Source: an uncultured Paracoccaceae bacterium (GTDB lineage Bacteria; Pseudomonadota; Alphaproteobacteria; Rhodobacterales; Rhodobacteraceae). From it: 64,000 bases of DNA. The notes beneath the pieces were generated by a model. That model did no database searches. It saw nothing but the letters and a program-made list of their open reading frames with translations, and was not told the DNA's origin. Below, piece after piece: positions 33,128-44,800 of the stretch; the first letter of the stretch is position 1, and each line of letters begins with the position of its first letter. Location of the stretch: positions 120,947 through 184,946 of the forward strand of contig CANLVD010000005.1 of the NCBI GenBank assembly GCA_947494445.1, given 5' to 3'. Made by a program: the position numbers and the translations under genes.

Positions 33128-33144
33128 GTTAACGTTACGTTAAC
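33128..33144. promoter_or_regulatory. Perfect dyad in front of the TPS operon, with upstream promoter-like sequence
   Basis: GTTAACG-TTA-CGTTAAC is a perfect 17-base inverted repeat, ending 13 bases before the first IalB-like start codon. It looks like an operator for a dimeric repressor. A promoter-like pair TTGTGA (33054-33059) and TAAATT (33078-33083), 18 bases apart, lies upstream, so the dyad would sit about 40 bases into the transcript. Confidence 0.55.
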
Positions 33145-33157
33145 GTTGGGTAGTTTG

Positions 33158-33637
33158 ATGTCGTTTAAGTTGAGCATCATATGCGCCGGGTTGCTTTGTC
33201 TGGGGACGGTGGCCAGCGCGAAGGACACGATTTATCGGGACTGGGCATTGTCGTGCTCGTCGCCGGGAACGTGCCAGTTGGCCCAGACTTTGATGAGCGA
33301 TGAGCGGTCCTGGCTGGCCACGGTCCAATTGGCCCGCGGTGCAGGGCCGGTCCTGTCGGTTCTGGTTCCGCAAGGCGCGCATTTCCCATCGGGCATCTAC
33401 GCAAAACTGCCGGGCATCACGCCCCAGCGGCTGACTTGGCAGCGCTGTTCCGAGGCGGCCTGTCAGGCCACAGCGAAGGTGGCTGAGCCGGTGTTGCGGG
33501 CCATGCGCAGGCATCGTCAGGGCTGGGTCCTTTATCGACCTTCACCCTCGGCGCCGCCGGTCGAAGTGGCTTTTTCGCTGATGGGTATAACGGCGGGGCT
33601 GACGGCCCTGGCGCAAGAAACGGAGACACGTCCATGA
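33158..33637 (+). CDS. IalB-family (invasion-associated locus B) periplasmic protein 1
   Basis: 159 residues. A signal peptide (residues 1-21, ending in ASA|K) is followed by the IalB fold: IYRDWALSCSSPGTCQLAQT near the start and LTWQRCSEAACQATAKV in the middle, each with a cysteine pair likely to form disulfides, and VEVAFSLMGITAGLTAL at the end. The family's molecular role is not known. The ATG at 33158 was chosen over a TTG 12 bases upstream because it begins the signal peptide. It overlaps tpsB by 4 bases (ATGA), so it belongs to the secretion operon. Confidence 0.8.
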   Translation: MSFKLSIICAGLLCLGTVASAKDTIYRDWALSCSSPGTCQLAQTLMSDERSWLATVQLARGAGPVLSVLVPQGAHFPSGIYAKLPGITPQRLTWQRCSEAACQATAKVAEPVLRAMRRHRQGWVLYRPSPSAPPVEVAFSLMGITAGLTALAQETETRP

Positions 33638-35154
33638 AGGCCTTGAGCGCAGCAGTGGTGGGGCTGGCAATGCTGGCAATGCTGGCGGGAGGCGCATCGG
33701 CGCAGAGTTTTTCGATCCGCGATGTGGCGTTCAATGACAGTGTCTATCTCAGCGATGCAGCGTTGGACGGCGTGGCGGATGGCTATACCGGCCGGCCGAT
33801 CACATTCTCGGATTTGCAAGAGATGGTCGAGAAGATCAATGCGCTTTATGCAGGCGCAGGCGTGGTCACAGCGCGCGCTGTCCTGCCGCCGCAGGAGATT
33901 GCCAATGGCGTTCTTCAGGTGCGTCTGGTCGAGGCGACCGTCGATCAGGTTGATGCCAGCGGGCTGGAACGCACGGATGAAGCGTTCATGCTGAATTCCA
34001 TCCGCATCCAGCAGGGTGCACATCCCGATTTCGAAAATCTTGAGCGTGAATTGCGCCGCTTCGAGGTCGCACATGATTTCCGCCCTGTGCTGACCTTTGC
34101 CCCGGGCGAGGAGCCGGGCACGACCACTGCCAAGCTGGGTGGGATCGAGCCCGAGCGGCGCGACATCACCGGGTCGCTGGACAATTTCGGATCGGAAAGC
34201 ACAGGGGAAATCCGGGCAACCGTGTTTGGTCAGATGAATTCCGTCACTGGTGTGCGCGACACGCTCTTTGGGCAGTTGCAGGCAAGCGAGGGTGCCTATT
34301 CCGGGGCGGTGGGATATTCCCGCCCGGTGAACGGGCGCGGCGGACGGATCATCGCGTCAGCCACGCTGGCGCAATCGAATGTGATCGCGGGCCCATTTGC
34401 GGCCGTCGATATTGTCTCGGACAGCTATTCCTTCACGCTTGGGTATTCGCAGCCCGTGCGGGTGCGCGCTGACAGCCACTGGACCCTGCGCGGTGATATT
34501 GTCTACGAGAACAGCGTCTCGACCATTTCCGAGACGGACTTCGCGGATGTGAACCTGACAGAAGTGCAACTGACCGGGACATGGCAGCGCATTCGCCCCA
34601 GATACTCGCTGGCTGGATCCATAGGGATCAAGGCGGGCTCTTCCGACAGTCTTGAGACGTCCGAGACCGAAGGCAGCTACCAGATCGTCTTTGGCAACCT
34701 GTCTTATGCACAGCAAATCAGCGACCGGGCGATCTTTTCGGGGCAGATGGATTTCCAGATTGCCCCCGATCAGAACCTGCCTGTGGCGCGTCTGTTCAAT
34801 GCAGGTGGTGCAACATCCCTGCGTGGTTATCCCAATGCCGTGCGTTCGGGCGATAGCGGGCTGATTGCCCGGCTGCAGGTCTCGCCGGTCAAGGAATACC
34901 AGATGCCCGGGCGTGAAGAGGGGCGGATCTCGCCCTTTGGCTTTGTTGATCTCGGGCTGGTGATCCCGTTTCGCGAGGATGGCTCGATCAACTCGGATCA
35001 GGATTATCTGGCGAGCATTGGTGGCGGCATTCGCGGCCAGTTTACCGATGATCTGAGCGGCGTGCTGATGCTGGCAAGCCCGCTGAAAGAAACCCTAGGC
35101 TTCACGGACACAGGAAAAGCGGTCGGCTACATCGGCCTTGACTACAAATTTTAG
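33634..35154 (+). CDS. Two-partner secretion outer membrane transporter TpsB (FhaC/ShlB/HecB family)
   Basis: 506 residues. A signal peptide (residues 1-23, ending GASA|Q) leads into two POTRA-like domains, roughly residues 25-100 (FSIRDVAFNDSVYLSD) and 100-170 (DQVDASGLERTDEAFMLN). The rest is a 16-strand type beta-barrel. The conserved loop-6 motif appears as SLRGYPN near residue 395 and the partner FxD motif as GFVDLGLV near residue 430. It would move the TpsA protein across the outer membrane. It is preceded and followed by IalB-like genes, an arrangement I have not seen described. Confidence 0.88.
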   Translation: MKALSAAVVGLAMLAMLAGGASAQSFSIRDVAFNDSVYLSDAALDGVADGYTGRPITFSDLQEMVEKINALYAGAGVVTARAVLPPQEIANGVLQVRLVEATVDQVDASGLERTDEAFMLNSIRIQQGAHPDFENLERELRRFEVAHDFRPVLTFAPGEEPGTTTAKLGGIEPERRDITGSLDNFGSESTGEIRATVFGQMNSVTGVRDTLFGQLQASEGAYSGAVGYSRPVNGRGGRIIASATLAQSNVIAGPFAAVDIVSDSYSFTLGYSQPVRVRADSHWTLRGDIVYENSVSTISETDFADVNLTEVQLTGTWQRIRPRYSLAGSIGIKAGSSDSLETSETEGSYQIVFGNLSYAQQISDRAIFSGQMDFQIAPDQNLPVARLFNAGGATSLRGYPNAVRSGDSGLIARLQVSPVKEYQMPGREEGRISPFGFVDLGLVIPFREDGSINSDQDYLASIGGGIRGQFTDDLSGVLMLASPLKETLGFTDTGKAVGYIGLDYKF

Positions 35155-35210
35155 GCGCATTTGGGACGCATTGTTCCAAAAGCCCCCAACACGACAAGAA
35201 GGAAGACCTT

Positions 35211-35774
35211 GTGAGACGATTGACCAAAGCGATTGCCCTGACCGCGGCCCTGATGGCGGGACCTGCATTGGCACAAGAGACGACGCAGGATACTGAGCTG
35301 GGTGAGGCGGTTGCCCAGAACGAGGCGATTGCCAACAACTCCTCCTTCGGCAACTGGCTGTTGAATTGCGAAGCGGTGACCACTGCGGACATTCGCTGCC
35401 GTCTGATCCAGCAACTCAGCCGGTCTGATGACAATGCTTTGATCGTGCGCATGGTCGTACTGCCTGCAGGTGATGGAACGCATCTGCTTTTGGCGCAGAC
35501 CCCGATCGGTGTCTATCTGCCGGGTGGCGCGGTATATCGCTTTGCCGAAAATGACACGCTGGAGCAGCGCCAGATGATCTGGCAGCGCTGCGCGGGCCAG
35601 CTTTGTGAAGCGGCCATTCGCATCGATGCAGAAGAACTGGCGGAGTTTGAGAAGCACGAAACACTGCTTTTTGGTTATCGCACCGATGTCGCCTCCGATC
35701 CGATCATCGTGGGCGTGGATATTTCGCAGTTTGGTGATGCTGTGAAAGCGCTGGGCATGTCCGGCGCGAACTGA
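35211..35774 (+). CDS. IalB-family periplasmic protein 2
   Basis: 187 residues from a GTG with AAGGAAG about 6 bases upstream. A signal peptide (residues 1-21, ending PALA|Q) is followed by an acidic spacer and the IalB fold: FGNWLLNCEAVTTADIRCRL, GVYLPGGAVYRFAEND and MIWQRCAGQLCEAAIRI, with two cysteine pairs. The C-terminal VGVDISQFGDAVKALG matches the family end. It is longer and closer to typical IalB proteins than the first copy. It lies between tpsB and tpsA, so a periplasmic role in adhesin export is inferred. Confidence 0.85.
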   Translation: MRRLTKAIALTAALMAGPALAQETTQDTELGEAVAQNEAIANNSSFGNWLLNCEAVTTADIRCRLIQQLSRSDDNALIVRMVVLPAGDGTHLLLAQTPIGVYLPGGAVYRFAENDTLEQRQMIWQRCAGQLCEAAIRIDAEELAEFEKHETLLFGYRTDVASDPIIVGVDISQFGDAVKALGMSGAN

Positions 35775-35844
35775 ATTTAGGGATCGGGCTGCCAGACGTG
35801 GCGGCCCGGTTTTGTCTGGGTAGGTAAAATAAGGGGAAGTCCCC

Positions 35845-38800
35845 ATGTCGAATTCGACCAAAGCCAAACGCGCACAGGCCCTGATGCGGTCTGTTTTCGT
35901 GCGAAACGGGGCGGGTGCCCTGTTGGTGGCCACCATGGCACATATGCAGGTTGTCCCTGCCTTTGCCGATGTCGTGGCCGATGGTCGAACGGCCACCAAC
36001 ATTGTGACAAACGGGATGGTCACCGACGTGACCACCAACACGCTTGTCGGTGGCAATGCGTTCAACTCATTCCAGCAGCTGTCCGTCGGACAGCTTGAGA
36101 CGCTCAACTTGCACCAGCCGGACGCGGCCGGCGCACTGATCAACATCGTACGCGGTGGCAAGACAAATGTTGAAGGCACTCTGAACACGCTTAAAGGTGG
36201 TCAGATCGGCGGCAATGTCTTCATCGTGAACCCAGATGGTCTGGTTGTGGCCAAGGGCGGTGTGATCAATGCCGGTGCGCTGACGGTTTCGACAGCGGCC
36301 AGCAGTTTCGCGGAGCGTCTGATAGATGCGGCCGGTTCGGTTGATGAAGGAGCGGTGGCCACGCTTTTCGCGGGAACCGAACCTTTGTCAGCAACCGGCG
36401 ACATCGAGGTTTATGGCGAAATCAACGCCCGCCGTCTGGAACTGCGCGCAGGCGCACGGATGATTGTCGAGGGCCGGATGACGGCGGTCGACGCTGACGG
36501 CAACGTCACAGGAGCGGCTGCGGTCAACACCACAGGCATGTCCGAGGCAGGCGGCGTGTCCGTCGAGGGCGGCGTGATCCGTCTGTTTGCAGCGGGCGAC
36601 ATGTCTGTTTCCGGCGAGGTCTCGGCCCGGCGCGGCACACGCGGTGGCAAGGTCACTGCACGGTCGGCATCGAACATCGATGTCTCGGGCACCGTGTCTG
36701 CCGATGGTCTGGCCGATGGCAATGCCGGTGACATCCTGATTTTTGCAGATGGATCTGCGCTCCTGGAGCAATCTGCCAAGATCAGCGCATCGGCCGTCGC
36801 CGGTGACGGTGGTTTTGTCGAGTTTTCCGCGGTTGATACGGTTGAAGTGAATGGCGAACTTGCAGCTAGCTCGCAAACCGGTCAGGCAGGAACAATCCTG
36901 ATCGACCCTGAATTCCTGAACGTCAACGCAGACATCTATTCTGCCGGGGCCGACCTTATTCTTGAGGCCGATGATACGGTGACCATCGCGTCCGGCGTCT
37001 CGGTCTCGACGCGGGAAACAGCAGGCGGCGCTGGTGCTGATCAGTCAACCGCGGCCTCTGTCGGAGACAGCGGCAACCTCTTGATCAATGCCAAGAATAT
37101 CGTGCTGGAAAGCGGTTCGGGCATTTATGCGCAAGGCGATGCTCAGGACAATGGCGGTCTGGTGATGCTGCGCGCAGCAGCAGAGCGTGAAGATGTGGTG
37201 CTTCCGATTGATGACGCTGACATCAGCGCCAGCATCACGTTGGACAACGCCACGATCAAGGCCGGGTCTGTGGCGATCTATTCCTTTGCGCTGACAGAAA
37301 ACAATGTGGATCGCCTCAACGCGGCCTTGCAGGAAACCCAGATTGCAGCGATTGAGAACGCGACCGAGGATCAATCCGTGCCGACGCTTGAAGCTGCTCT
37401 GGACTGGGCTGTCGATACAACGGAGGCCTTCTTCAATCAGGCGGTCGAGGATGTAGCAGGGCTTGTGCCGTTGCAGGTTCAGCAACTCAAGGCGACCTCC
37501 AAAATCGACATCAGTAACTCGACCATTGCAGCCGATGGCAGCTTTGACAGCTCAACCATCGATCTGCGCACGGACCCACTGTTCTCGTTTGAAACCAATG
37601 GGATACTGACATCGACCACGGTTGCGGCAACGGATTTGATCTCGGATTCCGGGTTGATCCAGAAACGCTGGCGGATCGGGGATGCGGCGACCGGATTGAC
37701 GGTCGAGTTTGCCAATGATTTCGACCCCGATACCGATGGCATCTACATCCACTCTCATGCCGGTACCAGCGTTGACATCCGGCCCACCGCTGTCGCCTTT
37801 GGTACGGCCATTGCCATCCAGAACACCGACAGCCGGGTCGAGATCCAGAATTCGACACTCAGCACGGTTGCAAGCGATGTGGTGCTGAATTCAACCGCCA
37901 AGGAAAATGCGCTGATCACCCTGCGACCGGTGGGCATTGGCGGGGTTTCTGCCGGTGTGATTGTCTCGGTGCGTGATCTGAAGAACCAGTTACTGGTCAA
38001 CGGTGGTTCGATCAACTCGGGCGGTGATCTGAATGCCGTGGCCATGACCGGGAAAGAACATGCGTTCTCGGCGGTCAGCAATGCGGGCCAGAGCGGCAAG
38101 ATCGCGCTAGGCGTTCTTGTCTCAACCGGTGACACGCTGACCGAAGCGGCTCTGGGTGGGGACCTCGACGCCGGTGGTGCGCTCAACCTTGATGCCGAGA
38201 CGATCTATTTTGCCAAAACCTCGCTAATAAATTCCACGTTGGGTGTGGGCAACCCGATCACCGCAATTGCCAAAGACAAGCTGTCACCGGTGATCGACAA
38301 GCTGAAGGAAACCGCTGCCAAGATGACCGGCAAGGGCACTGGCAGCGATGACACGGCACCCAAGCCGGGTTTTGCCGGTGGCACGGCTGTGGATGTCTCG
38401 CTGGATGATGACGACACTTACGCGACCATTGGCGGCCAGTATCACGATCTGGACAATGACGAAGCGCTTGTGCAACTGGGCACCACCACAGCCGACACGC
38501 CCTCGGGTGCGGTAAATGTGAATGCCAATTTCCGCTTTGCATCCGTAGCCCAAGGCGGTGCAGGCCTCAGCCGAGATGTTCAGGCCAAGGTTGGCAAGAT
38601 CACGTTCATTCTCAAAAAGCAGCTTGCAGCGGCTCAGCTGATCGATCCTACGATTTCTGAGGACAAGCTGGTTGGTGATCAGGGCTATGTCCTGATGCTG
38701 AATGCGGCTGTCGGTTCCATGCTGGGCGATACCGTGGCCGAGATCGGGTCGGCAGCAACCGTGAACGCACAGGCGGTTGAAGTGAATGCCAAGACGGCCT

Positions 38801-41800
38801 TCGATCTGAACCCGGCGGAGCAATTCGCGGGTGGCATTGAACTGCTACAGACCCAGTGGCGGCAGTTCTCACAGGAAGTGAGCGATCTGCAAACCACGAA
38901 CGAGGTCGATGACATCGATCAGGACGATGATTTCGTCCCGGACGCGATTGAGGTTTTCCCCAATGCGCCGGTGATGCTCGAAGTGATCAATCCGCTGAAC
39001 TACCTGACCACGTTCACGGCCGCCAAAGGCAACCTGCCGACAACCGAGCCAACCGACCCCAATGATACGCGCGACGATCAGGAGCTGGCCGTTGGCGTGA
39101 CGTTCAACTATTTCAACACCGCCAACCGTACGGAAGCCGTCGTTCGCGATGGCGCCAGCATCACCACGACGGGTGCTGCTGGCGTCAAGATTGACGCCTC
39201 AACGGCTGGTCTGTTCGTCCACATGGTCAACAAGCCCACGGTGCTGGCCCCATCCAGCAAGCCGGGTGCGAACAATGGCATCGGTGCAGGCATTTCGATT
39301 GCGCGCAACATCTCGGATGTGTTTGCCACCGTTGAAAGCGGCGCAAGCGTGACCGCAGATGCCCTGTCGGTCGATGCGATGAATGAAGAGCTTCAGCTGT
39401 CAGGCGTCTTCGCCGGAGGCTCAGCTGCAAAAATCGCGATCAACATGGGTGTTGGCGTCAACATCGTCGAAAACCAGACCAAGGCGCGTGTGGGTGACGG
39501 GGCGAACGTGAACATCGCGGGCGCCACCACCATCGAAGCCAAGGACACGATGGACGCTTGGGCCGTGTCCGGCACGGTCACCCGTTCGCAGCACGTAGGT
39601 GTTGGTGCATCAGGTGCGGTAAACTTCGTGGAACGCGATACACGTGCAAGCGTTTCAGCGGTTGATCCGGATGCAGCGCTGACAGGAACAGCGGGCGAGG
39701 CGCGCTTTACGTCTGATGGTTTGACGCTGAAGGCCGAGAACGACGGTCTGGCTGTTGCCGGTACGATTGCTGGTGCAATTGTTCAGGGCAAGAAAGCGGT
39801 TGAGCCGCCGGACAGCCCGGCCACCAATGACGGCGAAAACTCAACGCCCACGCATATGCTGAACTCCAGCCAGAACGACAAGCTGGGCAACACTGCGCAA
39901 GATGTCGACAATCCTGATGAGGGCAAGCAGAAGACCGGTTTTGCCTTCTCGGCATCCGCAAGCGTGAACTTTGTGGAACAAACGACAGAGGCCGGCATCT
40001 CCAGCAACGCGCTTGTGGATATCGATGGCGCGCTGGACGTGGATGCGATCAACAACTCGCTGGCGGTCACAGTTGCAGGTGCCGTTTCAGCGTCCTTCGA
40101 CAAGACCAAGAACAACAATGCGCTTGCGGGTGCGCTGGCTCTGACCATCGACAACCGCTCGACGCGGGCCTACGCAATCGGTGCGGATATCGATGCTGAA
40201 GGTGCTGTCACTCTGGATGCAGATGACACCTCGACTTCGGTCGGTGTGGCAGCGGGTGGAGCGGGTACGGCCAAGGGCAACGTGTCCATCGCAGGCTCGG
40301 TCGCGATCAATACAATGAGTGGCTCGACCACAGCCGAGGGCAAGGATGTCGACATCGACGGGTCTTCGCTTGCGATCACTGCGGATGATACCTCAACCAA
40401 TGTCGGCATCGCGGGCGCGGTTTCGGTCAACATGAGCAAGACCAGCGGCTTTGGCGCAGGGATCGGCGTTTCGGTCAACACGTTTGAGCGGGGCACGATT
40501 GCGCAACTGACAGGGGCAAGCTCACTGAATGCGGCAAGCGTTCTGTTCATGGCACTGTCTGACATCAAGATGTACGGCTTTGGCATCGCGGGCGGTGTCG
40601 GCAAGACCGGGATTGCCGGGTCGGTGTCGGTGAACACGCTTTCGGGTGGCGCGCGCGCTGGCGTGGATGTGACATCTGGTACTATCACCACGGATGCGCT
40701 GACCATTGATGCGGATGAAACAAATGCGGTCTGGTCGCTGGCAGGCGCACTTGCGCTCGGCAGGTCTTCCGCCGTGGGTGGGGCTGTGTCCACCAATGTG
40801 GTGACCACTGACAGCTGGGCAAAGCTCAACGGTGCGACCGTCCAAGGTGTGACCACTGATGCGGGTCCACCAGCCACTTCTAGCCTTGGGGCCGTGTCGG
40901 TGACCGCCGACAGTACATCGACCATCGGCTCCATCGCCGTGGCCGGTGGTGCGGCAAAAGACAGCGTTGGTGTGGGCGTCGGTATTTCCGTCAATGTGAT
41001 GGATGCGGACCTCAGGATGCAGGTGCAGAACGCCAATATCCAGAATGCGGCCAGCCTGACTGCCACGTCGAATTCCACACGCACGATCCAGTCGCTGGGC
41101 GGTGGTGTGGCAGCGGCGACCAAGGGCGCGGCAGGTTTTGCCTCCACCGTCAACATCATGACGGGCACAGAGACGGCAACCTCGCTTGATGGCTCGATGA
41201 TCACGACCACGGGCGGTGTGACGGCGTCTGCAAAATCCGCAGGCCAGATCGACAGCATTGCGGCGGCAGTGTCGCTGTCCAAGAAGCTGGCCATTGGCGG
41301 GTCGGCCACGGTTAACGTGTCAGACGCCAAAACCACTTTGTCTGCGGATGCCACGACCATTGACGCAGGCGGTGCTGTTGCGCTGAGCGCGGATGATGAT
41401 GTGGTGATCCAGTCGCTTGCCGGTACGGTAGCCGGTGGCGGCAAGGCCGCGATCGGTGCCGCCGTGGCAGTCAACGTGATCGGCCACACGGCTGAAGCGA
41501 CGGCAGACGGCTCTGACCTGACAGGTGCGGGCATCACCATTGATGCCGATAATGACGGAACCATCAAGACCATCGCGGCGGCTCTTGCTGCGGCACCAAA
41601 TGCCGCTGTTGCAGGCTCGGTCACGGTCAATGACATCGGCAACACGACACGTGCGCGCGCCGTTGGGACAAAGCTGGATGCGGGCAGTGATGCCTTGCGC
41701 GTCGAGGCGGCCAAAACAACGACGATCCAGTCGATTGCAGGTGCCATCGGGGCGTCAGGCTCCACTGCTGTGGGCGTGGCTGTAGCGGTCAATGTGATCC

Positions 41801-44800
41801 ATGACACGGTGACCGCAGATGTTGCCAGTGTTGGCGACGTCTCTGCCGGTGCCGTCAACATCACAGCCGACAATTCGGCCACGATCGAGACGCTGGGCGC
41901 GGCAGGTGCTGCGAGCGGTTCAAACTCGGTCGCGGGCTCTCTGGTCTACAACCAGATCGGTGTTGCCGGTGCGGGTGATGCCAGCACGTCGGCCACCAAT
42001 GGATCCACTGCAGCAGATGATCCGGTGCTGAACGCGCAATCGGTTACGGAAGACGCACGCGATCAGGCCTTTGCCGATGCCAATGCGACCACATTGGATG
42101 CGGTTACCGAAGGCGGTGGCGATGCCAACACAGTCAGCTTTGATCTTGCATCGGAAGACATCACTCGGGCGACCCTGACGGTTCTGCCCGATGGCGCTGC
42201 GGACCCGACTTTGGATGTGGCGTCCATCAATGTTCTGGCCAAGGACCGGTCCATCATCAAGGCGCTTGCCGGTGGTGCTGCAGGTGGTGGAACAGGTGGA
42301 TTTGGCGCGGCCTTCTCGATCAACACGTTGTTCGGGGCAACTCAGGCCGAGTTGGTTCTGCCTGGCAATCTGGTCACCTCTGAAGGCTCTGTCGAAATCA
42401 AGGCCGATCAGGAAGGCAGCGTGGAGACGCTGGCCGCCGCTCTTGGCGTTGGTGGCTCCGTTGGGGGGGCCGGATCGGTCACGGTCAATGTGATGAACCG
42501 TGATGCCTGGGCCAAGCTGAGCGGCACAGCGGAAGGCGCGAGCCTTACGACGACCACTGACAATGTCTCTGTCATCAGCCGCCAGAAGGGCACCATCCAG
42601 TCCATCGCGGGCAGCGTTGCAGGTTCGGGCGGACCAGCCTTTGGCGGGGCAGTTGGCGTGAATGTCATGGCCGATGACCAGTCGGTCACGGTTCAGAATG
42701 CGGATATTGTGGCAGCGGGCGCTGATGTGGCGATCACAGCCACGCAGGAAGAAGAGATCGACGGCACGGCCTTTGCAGGCTCCTTCGGGGCAACAGGTGC
42801 ATTTGCCGGTGCACTGGCGATCAATTCCAACAGTTCCGAGGTCAAGACACTGGTAAATGACGCCTATATTGCCGGGCGCGACATCACCGCAAGTTCAAGC
42901 GCGACCGTGTCCATGGATGCGCGCTCCATTGCCGTGGCTGCCGATGGTGGTGCGTCTGCGGCTTTGGGTGTTGCCACCAATGTAAGCCGGATGACAGTCG
43001 AGACAGATATTGACCGCGCGATCCTTGAGGCGAGCCGGAACATATCCCTGACCTCGCTGGCGGATGCAGCGCTTGGCGGGATCGGTGTGTCAGGTGCTGC
43101 CTCTGGCGGTGTTGCGATCACCGGCTCGGCCGTGGCCAATTCCACGAAGAACATCGTGTCCACCCGGGTGCGCAACACCTCGGACACGCTTGAGACGTCC
43201 TTTGGCGGATCCAGCGTAGTTGCACGCGGTTCGGTTCTGATGGGTGCACGCGCCATCAATGACATCGGGCTCAGCTCTGGTGATGATCGGGATCACACGG
43301 GCGATGACAGTGGCAAACCGGCGCTGAACATTCAGCTTTCCGGTGGCGGTGCAGCGGGTATCGGTGCCTCTGTTGCGGTCAATGAGACTGACAACACCGT
43401 GACCGCCGAGGTCACGGATGTCAGCCGCGTGGTGGGTCTTGGGTTCAATTCCATCACCGGGGTGCCGACGCTTGGCACGGTCACCGGTACGGCGATCTAT
43501 GCGCTGGCCCAGACAAATGTGGATATGGTCACTGTCAACGCAGCCGTGGGGGGCACGGCCGGTGTTGCCGGTCTCTTCTCGTTCAACATCATCGGCGATG
43601 ATGCGACCGTGCAAATCGGTGATGGCTCTGCCTCGGGTGCAGCCAGTGTGAATGCCACGCTGGAACTGGATCGTGGCACGAATACAGATGTGGTCTCGAC
43701 CGGGGTAACCGGAACAGCCCCTGTGGTTGATCCGGTGACGACCGAAATTGACAGCGTCGATTTCGCAAGCGTCAACCAGAACACGACCCTGATGTCCTCG
43801 GCCACCACCGAGGTGGCCACTTTCGGGGCAGCAGTTGGCATTGGTGGTGCGGCAGGCGTGGGTGCAGTCGCGGCCACCAGCCTTGTTGAGACATCCGCCA
43901 AGACCAATGTCGAAACCGCTCAGGTTGGTGGCATCAACACAGTGTCCCTGTCCGCGATCACCAGCACGGATCTGACGTCCTGGTATGCAGGCGTCGGTGG
44001 CGGATTTGTCGGCGGTGCGGCCACTGTTGGCGTCAATGACATGAACGCCAGCGCGCTTGTCACGACGACCGGTGCGGACATCACCGCAGGTGGGTTGCAG
44101 CCCAATCCGGCCAATGCCACCCAGCCTCTGACCCAGAAAGGTCAGGTGATCATCGCTGCAAGCTCGTCCAACAGCGTGAACACCCTCACCGGCGCGATTG
44201 CCGGTGGAGCCGTGGGTCTGTCCGGTGCAATTCAGGTGAACAACTTCCAGTCGACGGCCAAGATCAAGGTCGATGACAATTCCGAAGGTGATGCAACGAA
44301 CATCTCCGGTGACAATGGTGTCTCGTTGAGTGCGACCAACACCAATGGCGTGAATGCCAAGGCCGCTGGCGGTGCCGTGGGTGGGTTCGCTCTGGCGCTC
44401 ACCGTGAACGTCAACAAGGTCGCAACTGAGACGCTGGTCGAGATCGGCGATGGTCAGGCACTGAGTTCAGCGGCGACCCTGGCGCTTCAGGCCAATGAGA
44501 TTTCCAATGCAACCGTCATTTCCGGGTCCATCGGTGGTGGTGGCATCGGTGTGGGCGCAAGCGTTGACTACCTGCGCTTCACTGGCAAGACGCAAGTGAC
44601 AGTCGGCGACGACACCACGCTGACCGGCGGTGCGGCAGTTGACATCGATGCAAATGCCACCCGTACAGTGAACTCTACTGTGATGGTTGCGCAGATCGGC
44701 GCGACGGCAGGGGCTTCTGTGGCGGTCAGCGTCATTGAAATGGGCGCTGCTGCGGATCGTGAGAAGGCCAATGACAGCCTCAACAGCACGCAGACAGAAC

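Noticed and set aside
35151..36188. 345-residue minus-strand frame over IalB protein 2 and the tpsA start
   Set aside because: It crosses two well-supported genes and has no family features.
40170..41882. 570-residue open frame on the minus strand inside tpsA
   Set aside because: Very rich in Ala/Pro/Ser/Thr without a recognisable domain. It is the mirror of the repeat codons of the adhesin, so it is a frame shadow.
41340..42500. Tandem-like DNA repeats within tpsA considered as a mobile or satellite element
   Set aside because: Similarity is mainly at protein level (beta-helix units of 45-50 residues); the DNA units are too divergent for a recent duplication.
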